From G963667425 sp963667425 [NCBI: bacterium] (GTDB taxonomy: Bacteria; UBP6; UBA1177), in the NCBI GenBank assembly GCA_963667425.1, contig OY763407.1, positions 2,480,001-2,544,000 on the forward strand: a DNA stretch of 64,000 bases. The letters are read 5' to 3'. The notes beneath the pieces were generated by a model. The model did no database searches. It had not been told where the DNA came from and was given only the letters and a program-made list of their open reading frames with translations. The translations under genes were made by a program, and so were the position numbers. Below are positions 8,983 to 18,001 of the stretch, piece after piece (position 1 is the first letter of the stretch; each line of letters begins with the position of its first letter).

Positions 8983-9600
8983 ATGGTAAAAGAAAATAAT
9001 GAACATCCTAAACAGGAAAGGTCCATTCAAACAAGAGAACTGATTATTAAAACCGGATTAAAACTCTTTGCAACAGAAGGTTTTCATGACACCAGTACAA
9101 AAAAAATAGCAAAAGCTGCAGGAATTTCAATAGGAAATTTCTATAATTACTTTAAAGATAAAAAAGAACTCATAATCGAGATATTCAGAAGAAATATTGA
9201 ACAAGCACATTCAACTGTCATTAACGCAATGTTTTTATTGGATATTAACACTAAGGATAAAAAAGAACTTTTAAGAGACATTTTAAATCTTTCTCTGGAA
9301 ACACACAAAATAGATCCTGGTTTTCATCGGGAAATTACAAAAATGAAATTTTCTGATCCAGACATCAGAGCCATTCAGGAGGCTGAAGAAAAAAAAATGC
9401 AGGCTCATTTTCTGGCTTTCATCATCCGCTATAAAGATGATTTAAAAGTTACCGATATTGAATCTGCATCGCAACTTATTGTCATGACAATAGAAGAGGT
9501 TACTCATTCTATAATTCTTTTTAACAAGCCACTTAATGATTCAGCAAAAATAATTAATTCACTGATAGAGATGATATATTCTTTTCTTTTTAAAGAATGA
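8983..9600 (+). CDS. TetR-family transcriptional repressor, cassette 1
   Basis: One-component repressor. The N-terminal helix-turn-helix is clear: GLKLFATEGFHDTSTKKIAKAAGISIGNFYNYFKDKKEL spans roughly residues 23-62, with the diagnostic G-x-F-Y-x-Y-F recognition helix. The C-terminal ligand-binding domain is divergent, so the inducer cannot be named. The ATG has a good GGAGG site 9 bases upstream. It is divergent from the RND1 operon, and three palindromes between them are the likely binding sites, giving control of both promoters. A second, unrelated-looking TetR accompanies cassette 2 (24202-24834). Confidence 0.92.
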   Translation: MVKENNEHPKQERSIQTRELIIKTGLKLFATEGFHDTSTKKIAKAAGISIGNFYNYFKDKKELIIEIFRRNIEQAHSTVINAMFLLDINTKDKKELLRDILNLSLETHKIDPGFHREITKMKFSDPDIRAIQEAEEKKMQAHFLAFIIRYKDDLKVTDIESASQLIVMTIEEVTHSIILFNKPLNDSAKIINSLIEMIYSFLFKE

Positions 9601-9709
9601 GAAAATATTCCTTTATTTTATTTAAGTTCGTTTATTCAAATACTCTCATTGTACTTTATGTGTAAATTTTCAGGAAAATTGTATGAAATTCCAAAACTTT
9701 TTAACACTA

Positions 9710-10636
9710 TTATGCTCCAGCTGTAAGCACAGCAAATGAACTTACTCCAATAATTATCCAGAGAATAATACCGAGCGCAAAGCTTTTAAATCCTGCTTCT
9801 TTGGCGTCTGCAAATGAAATGTTTGAACCGATTAAGAAGAGAGCTGCTATCATTCCATGTTTTCCAAGCCATTTAAAGTGCATATATGTCTCTTTACCTT
9901 CCGGAATAAAATATGCTATTAAAATAGCAAGAACAAAAAGTCCAATAAACCATGGAATTTTAATTTTGCCTGTTTTGTCTTTTTGAAAAAGTGCAATGAC
10001 AATTGAGAGTGGAATTATCCAAAGTGCTCTTATAAGTTTTACTGTTGTTGCTATTTCAAGTGCTTTAGGTCCGTATGCTGCTCCTGCGCCAACAACAGAG
10101 CTTGTATCATGTATTGCAATTGCTGCCCAGTTTCCAAAGGTTTCCTGTGTTAAGCCGAAGTGGTGTCCGATTATTGGAAATATAATTAAAGCAATGGCAT
10201 TAAGAATAAACACAACTATTAGTGAAAATGATATCTGATAGTTTTTTGCTTTTATTATTGGTGCAACTGCTGCAATTGCGCTTCCACCACATATTGCTGT
10301 TCCTACAGATATTAAGGTTCCTGTTTTTGAGTCAACTTTAAGTAGTTTTGTCAATAAGAGTCCTGTTGAAACTACAAAGACTACAGAAATAGTTGTTTCA
10401 AGAAAGCCTGTTTTAGATGCAGTTATAACTTGACTAAGATTCATTCCAAAGCCCATTAAAACTATTGATGCCTGTAATGCCAAAGATGTTGTTGAGCTTA
10501 TTCTTTTATGTTTAAGTCCAATTAGTGAAAGAAATATACCTGCTACAAGTGCAAGTGCAGGTGATAAAAATGGTGTGAAACAGAGAAAAATTACCGTAAA
10601 ATAGATAACAGCAATTTGTTTTTCAGTTAATTTCAT
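9710..10636 (-). CDS. YeiH/UPF0324-family putative sulfate/anion exporter
   Basis: Multi-spanning inner-membrane protein (about 10 hydrophobic segments by eye) of the UPF0324/YeiH group. Characteristic segments are visible: LVAGIFLSLIGLKHK, VLMGFGMNLSQV, VGTAICGGSAIAAVAPII, AIHDTSSVVGAGAAYG and TVKLIRALWIIP. The start is placed at ATG 10636 (MKLTEKQ), giving 308 residues. The longer frame would need a TTG overlapping the LysR stop and adds a segment unlike the family. It lies 89 bases downstream of, and on the same strand as, a LysR gene that resembles YeiE/CysL. In E. coli the yeiE-yeiH pair is divergent. Proposed sulfite/sulfate-related transport is family annotation, not proven here. Confidence 0.87.
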   Translation of the reverse strand: MKLTEKQIAVIYFTVIFLCFTPFLSPALALVAGIFLSLIGLKHKRISSTTSLALQASIVLMGFGMNLSQVITASKTGFLETTISVVFVVSTGLLLTKLLKVDSKTGTLISVGTAICGGSAIAAVAPIIKAKNYQISFSLIVVFILNAIALIIFPIIGHHFGLTQETFGNWAAIAIHDTSSVVGAGAAYGPKALEIATTVKLIRALWIIPLSIVIALFQKDKTGKIKIPWFIGLFVLAILIAYFIPEGKETYMHFKWLGKHGMIAALFLIGSNISFADAKEAGFKSFALGIILWIIIGVSSFAVLTAGA

Positions 10637-10725
10637 AATATTTATCCCAAAGAGGTTAAACAAATACTGCTTAATAATGCGTGCTGTTATAATTAAATCA
10701 AATACTAAATTTTTATTGGTTATAA

Positions 10726-11619
10726 TCAAAAATTATAATTGAGGAGGAAATTTGTCATGAGATCCGATGTTGATGAATTTTGTCCATGTCTTAAAGCTAT
10801 TCTAAACTGTCTTTTTATATTTGCGTTTTTAATATTTATTCTGACTAGTTCATTTAAACGGAGTTCTTTTTCTATTGCCTTTTCTGATATAAGAGCAACT
10901 CCATCAAAATTTATTAAAAAGTTTTTTATTGCTTCAGTGCTTCCAAGGTGAAGAACAACATTCAGCTCTTCAAGACTGATATTATGTTTTCCAAGAGAGT
11001 TTTCTATAACTTCAAGTGTACCAGAGCCTTTCTCTCTTAAAATGATTGGTATTTCACTAATTTCATTTATGGATAGGTTTTTTCTTTTAGCATAAAGCGT
11101 GTTTTTACCTGCAACAGCAATAATTTCATCATTAAGAAAATCAATATATCTGATATCTGAATGAGATAGGTTGTTTTCTACAAGTGCTATATCTATATCA
11201 TTTTCAAGAAGCTTTTGTTCCATTTCAAATGAATTTCCATTCAGAAGATAAAGCTTGATTTCAGGATATCGTTTATGAAAATCTGCTATAACTTTTGGAA
11301 TAAGATACTGTGAAATAGTTGAGCTTGAACCTATATGCAGTTTTCCTTTAAAAGCTTCATTTAATCGACCAATGTTAAATTCAAGTTCCTGATATTTTTC
11401 TCTGATCTCTTTTAGATGATCATAGGCAACTTTTCCTGCCTGAGTTAAATAAATTCTGCTTCCTTTTCGTTCAAAAAGAGTTATGTTGAGCTTGCTTTCA
11501 AGCTCTTTTATGTGGTTTGTGACTGCCGGCTGGCTTATGAAAAGTTCTTTTGCTGCTTTTGAAAAGCTTAAATTCTCTGCAACTGAAAGAAAGACCTGAT
11601 CTCTAAAATCCATTTTCAT
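10726..11619 (-). CDS. LysR-type regulator, CysL/YeiE-like
   Basis: LTTR with an N-terminal winged HTH (residues about 5-64: FLSVAENLSFSKAAKELFISQPAVTNHIKELESKL) and a two-lobed effector domain. The segment KGKLHIGSSSTISQYLIPKVIADFHKRYPEI is typical of the CysL/YeiE branch that senses sulfur anions such as sulfite. It precedes the YeiH-type gene on the same strand, supporting a regulator-transporter pair. The effector is inferred from the family. A 282-base divergent region separates it from the lipoprotein at 11902. Confidence 0.9.
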   Translation of the reverse strand: MKMDFRDQVFLSVAENLSFSKAAKELFISQPAVTNHIKELESKLNITLFERKGSRIYLTQAGKVAYDHLKEIREKYQELEFNIGRLNEAFKGKLHIGSSSTISQYLIPKVIADFHKRYPEIKLYLLNGNSFEMEQKLLENDIDIALVENNLSHSDIRYIDFLNDEIIAVAGKNTLYAKRKNLSINEISEIPIILREKGSGTLEVIENSLGKHNISLEELNVVLHLGSTEAIKNFLINFDGVALISEKAIEKELRLNELVRINIKNANIKRQFRIALRHGQNSSTSDLMTNFLLNYNF

Positions 11620-11901
11620 TCCTAGAAAATTAGTTTATTAATTTTACAGTAAGAAAATAAAATGGCAATGACTCTTTTATGATTTGCATGCTTTGCTTAT
11701 GTTTTGATAGATGAAGTGCCATAATTAACTGTATTTATTAAGCTTTAATAAAATGTTGCAGCTAAAAACTGTTTATTAAAATTCAAAATGATATAATGAA
11801 AAAAATTGTGAAACAATAAACGGTAGCAGTAGCACCATTGCTTGTAATTATGGACTGTGAAGGCTGGATTTTTGTATTTTTGTGACAAAAAAGGAGTAAA
11901 A

Positions 11902-13251
11902 ATGAAAAGTATTCAAAAAATCTTAATTTTTATTTTTGTACTGGTTTTTGTTATTTCCTGTGACGATAAAAATGATGGTTTTTCTTATGATAACAATAGC
12001 GGAAATGACAATTCATGGGAAACAAATGACAATGAATCTCAGGATTCACAGCCTGATGAATCAATAGATGAAAGCTCAGATGTTGACGAAGATGTAATTG
12101 ATGATACCGATGAATTTTTGGATGAAGATGTGGATTCTGTTGCTGTACCTGATAGTTCAGGTACAAGTGATGATGATTCTGATCCGGGAAAAGTATGCTC
12201 AGGAAGTTATGCTATTTCTGAAAGTTCTGATATTGAAACAATTAAAGATTGTAATTCAATTGAAGGTCAGCTTGTTATTCAGAATTTTCAGGGTACAGAA
12301 ATAGCTGGTCTTTCCAATCTGAAAATAATCGGAACAGCATTTAATATTCTTAACTGTCCAAACCTGACATCTTTAGCTGGATTTAAAAATCTTGAGCAGG
12401 TCGGAGAAGGTATGTATGTGACTGGAAATGATTCGCTTGAAGATCTTTCAGATCTGGCAAATCTTAAACATATAGGCGGATGGTTTCATGTAAAAAATAA
12501 TGCTGTGATGAAAAAAATTTCTCTGCCGCTTCTTAGTTATGTCGGCAAGTTTATTGTAACTGAAAATGCTGAAATGACTTCTTTGGATATGCCGTCTGTT
12601 GAAGAAAGCGGTGATTACTTTCAGATCATTAAAAATGCAAAGCTTGTTTCGATAAAATCTCTTACAAAATTAAAGACAGTAGGTGAAAGATTGCAGCTTT
12701 CCGCTAATTATATTCTTCCTTCTCTCGAAGGACTTGATAATCTTGAAACGGTTAAAGGTTCTTTGACTTTAACAACAGAAAAAGCGTTGACTGATCTTAA
12801 AAACCTCTCAAAACTCACTAAAGTAGGAGCTCTTGAGCTTACAGGAAATGATATTCTCACATCACTTGAAGGTCTTGAGGGTATTACTGCTGTTGCCGGA
12901 AATGTTTCAGTTAGCGGAGAAAAGATTTCTTCTCTTAAAGGATTGGAAAATCTTACTGATGTTGGCGGCAAGCTTTCTATAACTTCGGTCAGGGAAATTA
13001 CAGATTTCAGTGACTTGGCGAAACTTGAAAATATTGGTGGTGATCTGTCAATAAGATTTAACAATAAACTGACTTCTCTTAATGGACTTTTCAATATTCT
13101 TTCTCTTGGAGGAAACCTTGAAATTGCGAGTAATCCAATTTTACCTCAGTGTGAAGCTGATAACCTTGAAACATATTTAAAAAGCGAAAGCGTAGGTTGG
13201 ACAGGAACATCATCTTTTAGTGGAAACTATGGTGAAGGTAACTGTGAGTGA
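11902..13251 (+). CDS. Lipoprotein with acidic linker and receptor-L-domain-like repeats
   Basis: Surface-type lipoprotein of unknown function. The start at 11902 follows AAGGAG and gives a signal peptide with lipobox FVISC (Cys20); an in-frame ATG 45 bases upstream lacks both. Residues about 21-110 form an extremely acidic, low-complexity linker (D, E, S, N). The rest is a right-handed repeat of about 20-residue units (L-x-x-L-x-x-L-x-x-I/V-G-x-x-L-x-I-x-x-N), as in the receptor-L / leucine-rich domains of bacterial surface proteins. The linker would hold this domain away from the membrane. It stands alone between divergent and convergent neighbours. A binding or adhesion role is inference. 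Confidence 0.8.
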   Translation: MKSIQKILIFIFVLVFVISCDDKNDGFSYDNNSGNDNSWETNDNESQDSQPDESIDESSDVDEDVIDDTDEFLDEDVDSVAVPDSSGTSDDDSDPGKVCSGSYAISESSDIETIKDCNSIEGQLVIQNFQGTEIAGLSNLKIIGTAFNILNCPNLTSLAGFKNLEQVGEGMYVTGNDSLEDLSDLANLKHIGGWFHVKNNAVMKKISLPLLSYVGKFIVTENAEMTSLDMPSVEESGDYFQIIKNAKLVSIKSLTKLKTVGERLQLSANYILPSLEGLDNLETVKGSLTLTTEKALTDLKNLSKLTKVGALELTGNDILTSLEGLEGITAVAGNVSVSGEKISSLKGLENLTDVGGKLSITSVREITDFSDLAKLENIGGDLSIRFNNKLTSLNGLFNILSLGGNLEIASNPILPQCEADNLETYLKSESVGWTGTSSFSGNYGEGNCE

Positions 13252-13321
13252 GTAAATCATAGCGTTTATAAAAAGAATCTCAGTTTTAGAAAGAAATTTT
13301 TGAGAATTGAATCTTAGTCCC

Positions 13322-13367
13322 GACTTTTGTACATTTTTCCTAAATTTAACCCTGACTTTTGTGCATT
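13322..13367. repeat. Short direct repeat, possible insertion-sequence end relic
   Basis: GACTTTTGTACATT (13322-13335) recurs as GACTTTTGTGCATT (13354-13367), 32 bp apart, each preceded by a CC-rich step. Repeats of this look occur in the ends of some IS21-family elements (from memory), but no transposase is present. It lies between the convergent ends of two genes. Confidence 0.4.
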
Positions 13368-13392
13368 AATATTTTTTTATAGAAAATCTGTT

Positions 13393-14421
13393 TTAAACTT
13401 CCCTTACTTTTCTTGCTGCAACAAGAAGTGCAGGGTAGGCGTAGCTTCCATCCGGTTCTTGTATTGTAAAATTATCAAATCCGGCTTCTGTTAGAGATTT
13501 TAGCAGTTTTTCTTCTGATATCCGGTGAGTTGGATAACCTAACATTTTTGTTTTAAGTTCTACTATGGAAAGTGTTATTTCGGTTGCTTTTGATGGTGCT
13601 TTATCACATATATGGTTTGAAACAAAGATTGCTCCTGATTTCATGGATTGATTTATTTTTTTAAGAAATTCTGTGAGATATCCGTTGGCTGCAAACTTAT
13701 ATAGAAAATGTGAACTGAAAAAAAGGTCGTAATTGTCACCAAATGAGTCGTTTTCAGCTATATCAAAATCGTGATAAGTAACTCTATTAAAATTAGGTTC
13801 ATCTTTTTTTAGTTCTTTTCCAATTTTGCATACTTCCGGTAGGTCATAAACATGAGATTCGAGTTTTTTATTTTTTTCAAGAAGTGCATATGAGTAATAT
13901 CCTATGTTTCCTGCAAAATCACAAATTCTATTAATTGATTTGAATTCAGGCAAATTTGTTATGAATTCTGTAACATTTTGAATTGAGCCACCTTTTGCTC
14001 CTTGTTCCATATTTAATATAGCCTCTTTTGAGCTCCACATTGTCTGATCGAAGTTTGGTCTGTATTTTTCAAGATAATTTTTTAAATTTTTAAAAACGTT
14101 TGTTTCTGCAAAATTTCTTATTTCATGAATTTGATTGGTTTCTGATGATTTTAAGAGATATTCTTTTGATATTTCTGTTAAAGAATATCTAAAATCATGT
14201 TTTTCAAGAAGTTCTATTTCTATAAGGACCTGAATCAGTGCCTCGGTCAGTTTTTTATCTGTTTTTGTTGCATCAATTATTTCTTCTATAATGTTTCCAT
14301 TTTCCGACACTGCTTCAAAAAGACCTATTTCAATTGCAGTGTTTATTATTGTAGGAAGTGTTGATAATTCAAGCAAATTGTTAATTTTGCTGTACTTTGT
14401 TTTTAATTTTGGTAGTTTCAT
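13393..14421 (-). CDS. O-methyltransferase (AdoMet_MTase / ASMT-like, Methyltransf_2 type)
   Basis: SAM-dependent O- or C-methyltransferase of the plant-type/hydroxyindole family. Residues about 10-100 form the helical dimerisation winged-helix domain (LLELSTLPTIINTAIEIGLFEAV). The Rossmann domain starts near residue 165 with ICDFAGNIGYYSYALLEK, followed by SHVYDLPEVC (acidic ribose binder) and YDLFFSSHFLYKF. Motif I has A-G-N where G-G-G is usual, a mild divergence. It is the last gene of the long minus-strand run, 18 bases after the 4-TM gene. Substrate unknown; two methyltransferases in the run suggest modification of a small molecule, possibly a tetrapyrrole or metallophore. Confidence 0.82.
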   Translation of the reverse strand: MKLPKLKTKYSKINNLLELSTLPTIINTAIEIGLFEAVSENGNIIEEIIDATKTDKKLTEALIQVLIEIELLEKHDFRYSLTEISKEYLLKSSETNQIHEIRNFAETNVFKNLKNYLEKYRPNFDQTMWSSKEAILNMEQGAKGGSIQNVTEFITNLPEFKSINRICDFAGNIGYYSYALLEKNKKLESHVYDLPEVCKIGKELKKDEPNFNRVTYHDFDIAENDSFGDNYDLFFSSHFLYKFAANGYLTEFLKKINQSMKSGAIFVSNHICDKAPSKATEITLSIVELKTKMLGYPTHRISEEKLLKSLTEAGFDNFTIQEPDGSYAYPALLVAARKVREV

Positions 14422-14439
14422 TTTTTATTCTCTCTTATT

Positions 14440-14832
14440 TTATTTTTCTTTTTTCCAATTCAGGGATGCGACAAAAAGCAATATTGAAACAAGTAAAATA
14501 AAGCTTAACAATATTGGTTGTATTGCACTTCCACCTTCCATTATATGTTCTATCAGATGCCATGCGTTCATAAGTACAAATATCGAAGATAATATCAGAT
14601 TTAATATTTTAAACCATGATGATGTGACGTATAACATTCCTGCAATACAAAGCATAGGTACTATATAAAATATCAAACTCATCCATGCCATACTTGAGGG
14701 CATGTTGCCAGTTGCTTCTGGAATCGCAATATTTACTCCAAAAAAGAGCGGCATCATTTCAATAAGTGAATGAAATATGAAACCAAAAAGAATAACATTC
14801 CATAATACAATGATTTTTGTTGAATTTTTCAT
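14440..14832 (-). CDS. Small four-helix inner-membrane protein with His/Glu motifs
   Basis: 130-residue integral membrane protein with four hydrophobic segments (about 6-28, 46-66, 72-93 and 101-122). Conserved-looking polar residues face the membrane: FHSLIE in helix 1 and AWHLIEHIMEG at the end of helix 3, which could bind a metal or heme. I do not recognise the family. It lies 28 bases after the LCM methyltransferase gene and 18 bases before the O-methyltransferase gene, so it is part of the same unit. Confidence 0.75.
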   Translation of the reverse strand: MKNSTKIIVLWNVILFGFIFHSLIEMMPLFFGVNIAIPEATGNMPSSMAWMSLIFYIVPMLCIAGMLYVTSSWFKILNLILSSIFVLMNAWHLIEHIMEGGSAIQPILLSFILLVSILLFVASLNWKKEK

Positions 14833-14860
14833 GATTTTCTCCTTAAATATTAGTCTGTTT

Positions 14861-15676
14861 TTACATTATTTTCATATGAACCATAGAACATATTCCCAAT
14901 ATATCTGGAATAGTCAGTGTTATTTTTGCTGATAAGGAAAGTCCATTTTTCATTCCTTTATACATTGGCATGGAATTTATTACTCTGATTCTATCATCCC
15001 ATTTTTCAAGTGACTTTATAGGCTTTAGTCCCCATCCTTCGCCCATAGACATGTTCATAGTTCCTTTTTTTAACACCTGTTTTTTTGCCATTTTTATTCC
15101 CATAGGTGAGAGTGAATCAAAGTAGAAATCACATTTTTTAAAATAGTCTGCCACTTTAACAAAAAACTCTCTGATCTGTGCTTCTTCAAAATAGTAAAGT
15201 ACTCCTCCTGCCAGGAATAGTAAGTCATCCTGAACCGCTATCTCCTTAAACCATTTAGTATCCAGAAAAGAAGAAGCGATACTTTTGTGCCTTTCACTAT
15301 CTTTATAGAAGTTTTTTCTGAGTTCAATAACGTCAGGAAGGTCAAGCTCATAAAACATTATTTTACCGTTATCAATACGACTGAAAGTTGTGTCAAGTCC
15401 GCAACCAATATTTACAATGGTTGCTTCAGGATGTTTTTGTATAAAATCGAGAGCCATTTTATCTGTGTGAAGGCTCCTTGCCACCCACCCATGCTGAGAC
15501 ATAGATTGTGTTTTAGCTATTATTGAAAAATCGTAGTCAAGTTGGTTGATAATTTCTAAAGCTTTTTTGTCAATTAATCTCGGTTTGTTTTTTTGTGTTT
15601 CAAATGCTCTTCCCCATAATGGTAGTAAAAGAGTTTCCTGAATATTACCTTTTTTAATTTTTATCTTCTTATTCAT
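14861..15676 (-). CDS. Leucine carboxyl methyltransferase (LCM)-family methyltransferase
   Basis: COG3315-type SAM methyltransferase. Landmarks are SQHGWVARSLHTDK, the motif-I strand ATIVNIGCGLDTTFSRI (residues about 85-101), FYELDLPDVIELR and LLFLAGGVLYYFEE, all typical of the LCM/PpmA group that methylates carboxylates or polyketide-like small molecules. Its start codon overlaps the stop of the upstream flavodoxin-like gene (ATGA), implying translational coupling. Bacterial members are often linked to small-molecule loci. Substrate not predictable. Confidence 0.85.
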   Translation of the reverse strand: MNKKIKIKKGNIQETLLLPLWGRAFETQKNKPRLIDKKALEIINQLDYDFSIIAKTQSMSQHGWVARSLHTDKMALDFIQKHPEATIVNIGCGLDTTFSRIDNGKIMFYELDLPDVIELRKNFYKDSERHKSIASSFLDTKWFKEIAVQDDLLFLAGGVLYYFEEAQIREFFVKVADYFKKCDFYFDSLSPMGIKMAKKQVLKKGTMNMSMGEGWGLKPIKSLEKWDDRIRVINSMPMYKGMKNGLSLSAKITLTIPDILGICSMVHMKIM

Positions 15677-16272
15677 TTTTCACCTGTTTGTTTTAAGTCT
15701 TCAAGTTTTAGAGTCTCAAGCCAGCTCTTTACATCTTCTTTTTTCAGGTAGTTGCCAGGTTTGATAGCTCTGTTAATAAGGCATATAAATTTCATAACTA
15801 GTGTATCGAAAAAACTAAGTTTACTGAAATCCAATCTTCCTTTAAAAAATGCAATAGATTGAAGGTTTAAATTCGGAACAAGTTTTTCAATATTTTTTAA
15901 ATAAGAGTTAACAGAGTGTGTTTTATCCCAGGAAGATAATTTTTCTTTTATGTTGTTTTTGAACCACGAATCAGTAAAAAAAGCTGTTTTAACAGGATTG
16001 TTTTTATCAATACAAAAATCCATGCAGGTAAAGTAGATAATCACAGGTATTTGAGAAAGGTTTTCGTGATGCTTTTTCAGTAATTTCACTATGTCGGGAA
16101 CAAGCTTCCCATATTTGTTAGGAGATCCTACAATTAATAGTTCGCAATTTAATGATTCCTTTTTGATAAGTTCTTGTAGAGGGATTAATGAAACTGTTTT
16201 CTGAGCAGCCAATATTTTTGCTACTTCCTCTGTAGAACCTGATTCGGAATAATATGTTATTATCGTTTTCAT
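15673..16272 (-). CDS. Flavodoxin-domain protein, HemG/flavodoxin_5-like
   Basis: FMN-binding flavodoxin fold: the phosphate loop is TYYSESGSTEEVAKIL (residues about 4-19), followed by LLIVGSPNKYGKLVP and IIYFTCMDFC. Length (about 199 residues) and the extended C-terminus resemble menaquinone-dependent protoporphyrinogen dehydrogenase HemG and related Flavodoxin_5 proteins rather than FldA. The start at 16272 lies one base after the ABC transporter stop; the ribosome site is weak, so coupling is likely. A second, classical flavodoxin begins the same run (28365-28868). A reductive step on an imported tetrapyrrole or chelate is possible but is inference. Confidence 0.75.
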   Translation of the reverse strand: MKTIITYYSESGSTEEVAKILAAQKTVSLIPLQELIKKESLNCELLIVGSPNKYGKLVPDIVKLLKKHHENLSQIPVIIYFTCMDFCIDKNNPVKTAFFTDSWFKNNIKEKLSSWDKTHSVNSYLKNIEKLVPNLNLQSIAFFKGRLDFSKLSFFDTLVMKFICLINRAIKPGNYLKKEDVKSWLETLKLEDLKQTGEK

Positions 16273-16273
16273 G

Positions 16274-18001
16274 TTACACCATCTGTCTTTCAATCATTCC
16301 TGCGAAAATACCTTTTTGCTTTTTCAGTGTTTCAGGCTTTCCTGTCTCCACAACAATGCCATCTTTAAGAACAACGATGTTGTCTGCATTGGCTACTGTT
16401 CTCATTCTGTGCGCAATAATGAGTACGGTTTTGTTTTTTATGAGTTCTGAAATTCCGGACTGTATTTTTGTTTCATTTTCAACATCAAGAGAGGCTGTTG
16501 CTTCATCTAAAAGAACTATAGGTGCATCTTTAAGCAGAGCTCTTGCTATAGATATTCGCTGTCTTTCACCGCCTGAAAGTGTTTCTCCATTTTCACCAAT
16601 AATGGTGTTGTATCCATTAGACATTTTTCTTATAAATTCATCGCACTGAGCGAGTTTTGATACACGCATTATTTCTTCGTCTGTTGCATCACGTTTGCCT
16701 ATTCGGAGGTTGTCCATTATTGAAGCGTTGAAGAGGACTACATCCTGAAATACTACTGAATAATTTTTTAATAATGTTTCAGGTTCAATTTTGCTGATAT
16801 CTTCTCCGCCAAGTGTTATTTTTCCTTTCTGAATATCCCAAAAACGTGCGGCAAGTTTTGCTGACGTGCTTTTACCACCACCTGACGGGCCTACAAGTGC
16901 AGTTATTTCTCCCTGTTTAGCAGTAAAAGAGACATTTTTTAAAACCTGTTTGCCGCTTTCGTATGAAAAATAGACACTTGAAAATTCGATATCATAATTT
17001 TTAGGACTGAATTCAGTTTTTCCCTGCTGAATGGGCATTGATTCCATTTCATTCATACGGTTTATTCTGACATTAAGATAAAGCAGTGCTGCAAGATTAT
17101 TGAAAACTTCATTAATAGGGTTGTAAATGCTTGCAGAAATCATAAGAAATATGAAATATACGAATAAACTTACACTTCCTGATGCAACCATGTTTGCTCC
17201 GACAATAATTACTCCTGCCAGCCCAAGTTTTAGAAATGCTGCTGAGGCGTTTACAAATACACCTGTCAGCAATTCTCCTTGTATTAACTGTTTTTCGTAA
17301 ATATTAACTGCCGAATCCAGTTCTTTTATATAAATTTCCTCCTGATTGTATGATTTTATTTCCTGAACAGTATCTAAGCCTTCCTGAATTTTCTCGGTAA
17401 CATCACGCTTTTTCTGATAATGAAGTTTATTTTCCTTATCAATTTTTCTTTTTGCAATAAACAGTATTGCTGTTGCGGCAGGAACAACCCAGAACAATGC
17501 GAGAGATAACTGCCAATTATAGAAAAACAATCCGACAGCTATCAAAGTAATACTTAATACTGCCGCAAAAAGTTGCGGTACAGCATGGGAAAAGGTATGT
17601 TCGAGATCTGTATTGTCATTCATAATTGTTGATGTAAGATCGGAAAGATTCTTTTCTCCGAAAAAAGCCAGAGGCAGTTTTCGAAGTTTTTCTGCAAGAG
17701 ATATTCTTCGATTGGCACTTTCGTCATAAATAGTTTTATAGGTACTGCTATATTGAAAAAGTGCAATAACAAATACTGTCAGCATGAACAGAATTCCGAT
17801 AAAAATATAGTACCCTAAACCGTGTGTAATGGCTGATGATGGATTAAGTGCTTTATTTAAATATTCTTCGAGAAAAAGAAAAATGAATACTGCCGGAAGC
17901 ATAAGCGCAATGTCCAGAAGTGTTGTAAAAAAAGTTCCTTTTATAAAATCTTTTGCACCTTTTTCAGAAAGGGCAAACTTTTGTTGTATCTTTTTAAGCA
18001 T
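16274..18001 (-). CDS. ABC transporter half-molecule, exporter fold (subunit 2)
   Basis: Type IV ABC half-transporter: six-helix membrane domain (residues 1-320) fused to an ATPase domain. Walker A GPSGGGKST is at 371-379, the Q-loop FQDVVLF near 419, signature LSGGERQR at 475-482, Walker B IVLLDEATASLD with catalytic E500, and the switch His in IAHRM. All catalytic residues are intact. Its start overlaps the end of the partner ABC gene by 8 bases, the arrangement of heterodimers such as IrtAB or YbtPQ, which import ferric siderophores despite an exporter fold. Direction and substrate are unknown; the iron-linked operon makes such an importer plausible. Confidence 0.9.
   Translation of the reverse strand: MLKKIQQKFALSEKGAKDFIKGTFFTTLLDIALMLPAVFIFLFLEEYLNKALNPSSAITHGLGYYIFIGILFMLTVFVIALFQYSSTYKTIYDESANRRISLAEKLRKLPLAFFGEKNLSDLTSTIMNDNTDLEHTFSHAVPQLFAAVLSITLIAVGLFFYNWQLSLALFWVVPAATAILFIAKRKIDKENKLHYQKKRDVTEKIQEGLDTVQEIKSYNQEEIYIKELDSAVNIYEKQLIQGELLTGVFVNASAAFLKLGLAGVIIVGANMVASGSVSLFVYFIFLMISASIYNPINEVFNNLAALLYLNVRINRMNEMESMPIQQGKTEFSPKNYDIEFSSVYFSYESGKQVLKNVSFTAKQGEITALVGPSGGGKSTSAKLAARFWDIQKGKITLGGEDISKIEPETLLKNYSVVFQDVVLFNASIMDNLRIGKRDATDEEIMRVSKLAQCDEFIRKMSNGYNTIIGENGETLSGGERQRISIARALLKDAPIVLLDEATASLDVENETKIQSGISELIKNKTVLIIAHRMRTVANADNIVVLKDGIVVETGKPETLKKQKGIFAGMIERQMV

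Noticed and set aside
10637-10729. TTG start overlapping the LysR stop for the YeiH-type gene
   Set aside because: The added 31 residues do not resemble the family, and the ATG at 10636 gives the expected first membrane segment.
14877-14890. TGAACCATAGAACA, similar to the TetR operators at 8757
   Set aside because: Only one half-site is kept and it lies inside the LCM methyltransferase coding region.
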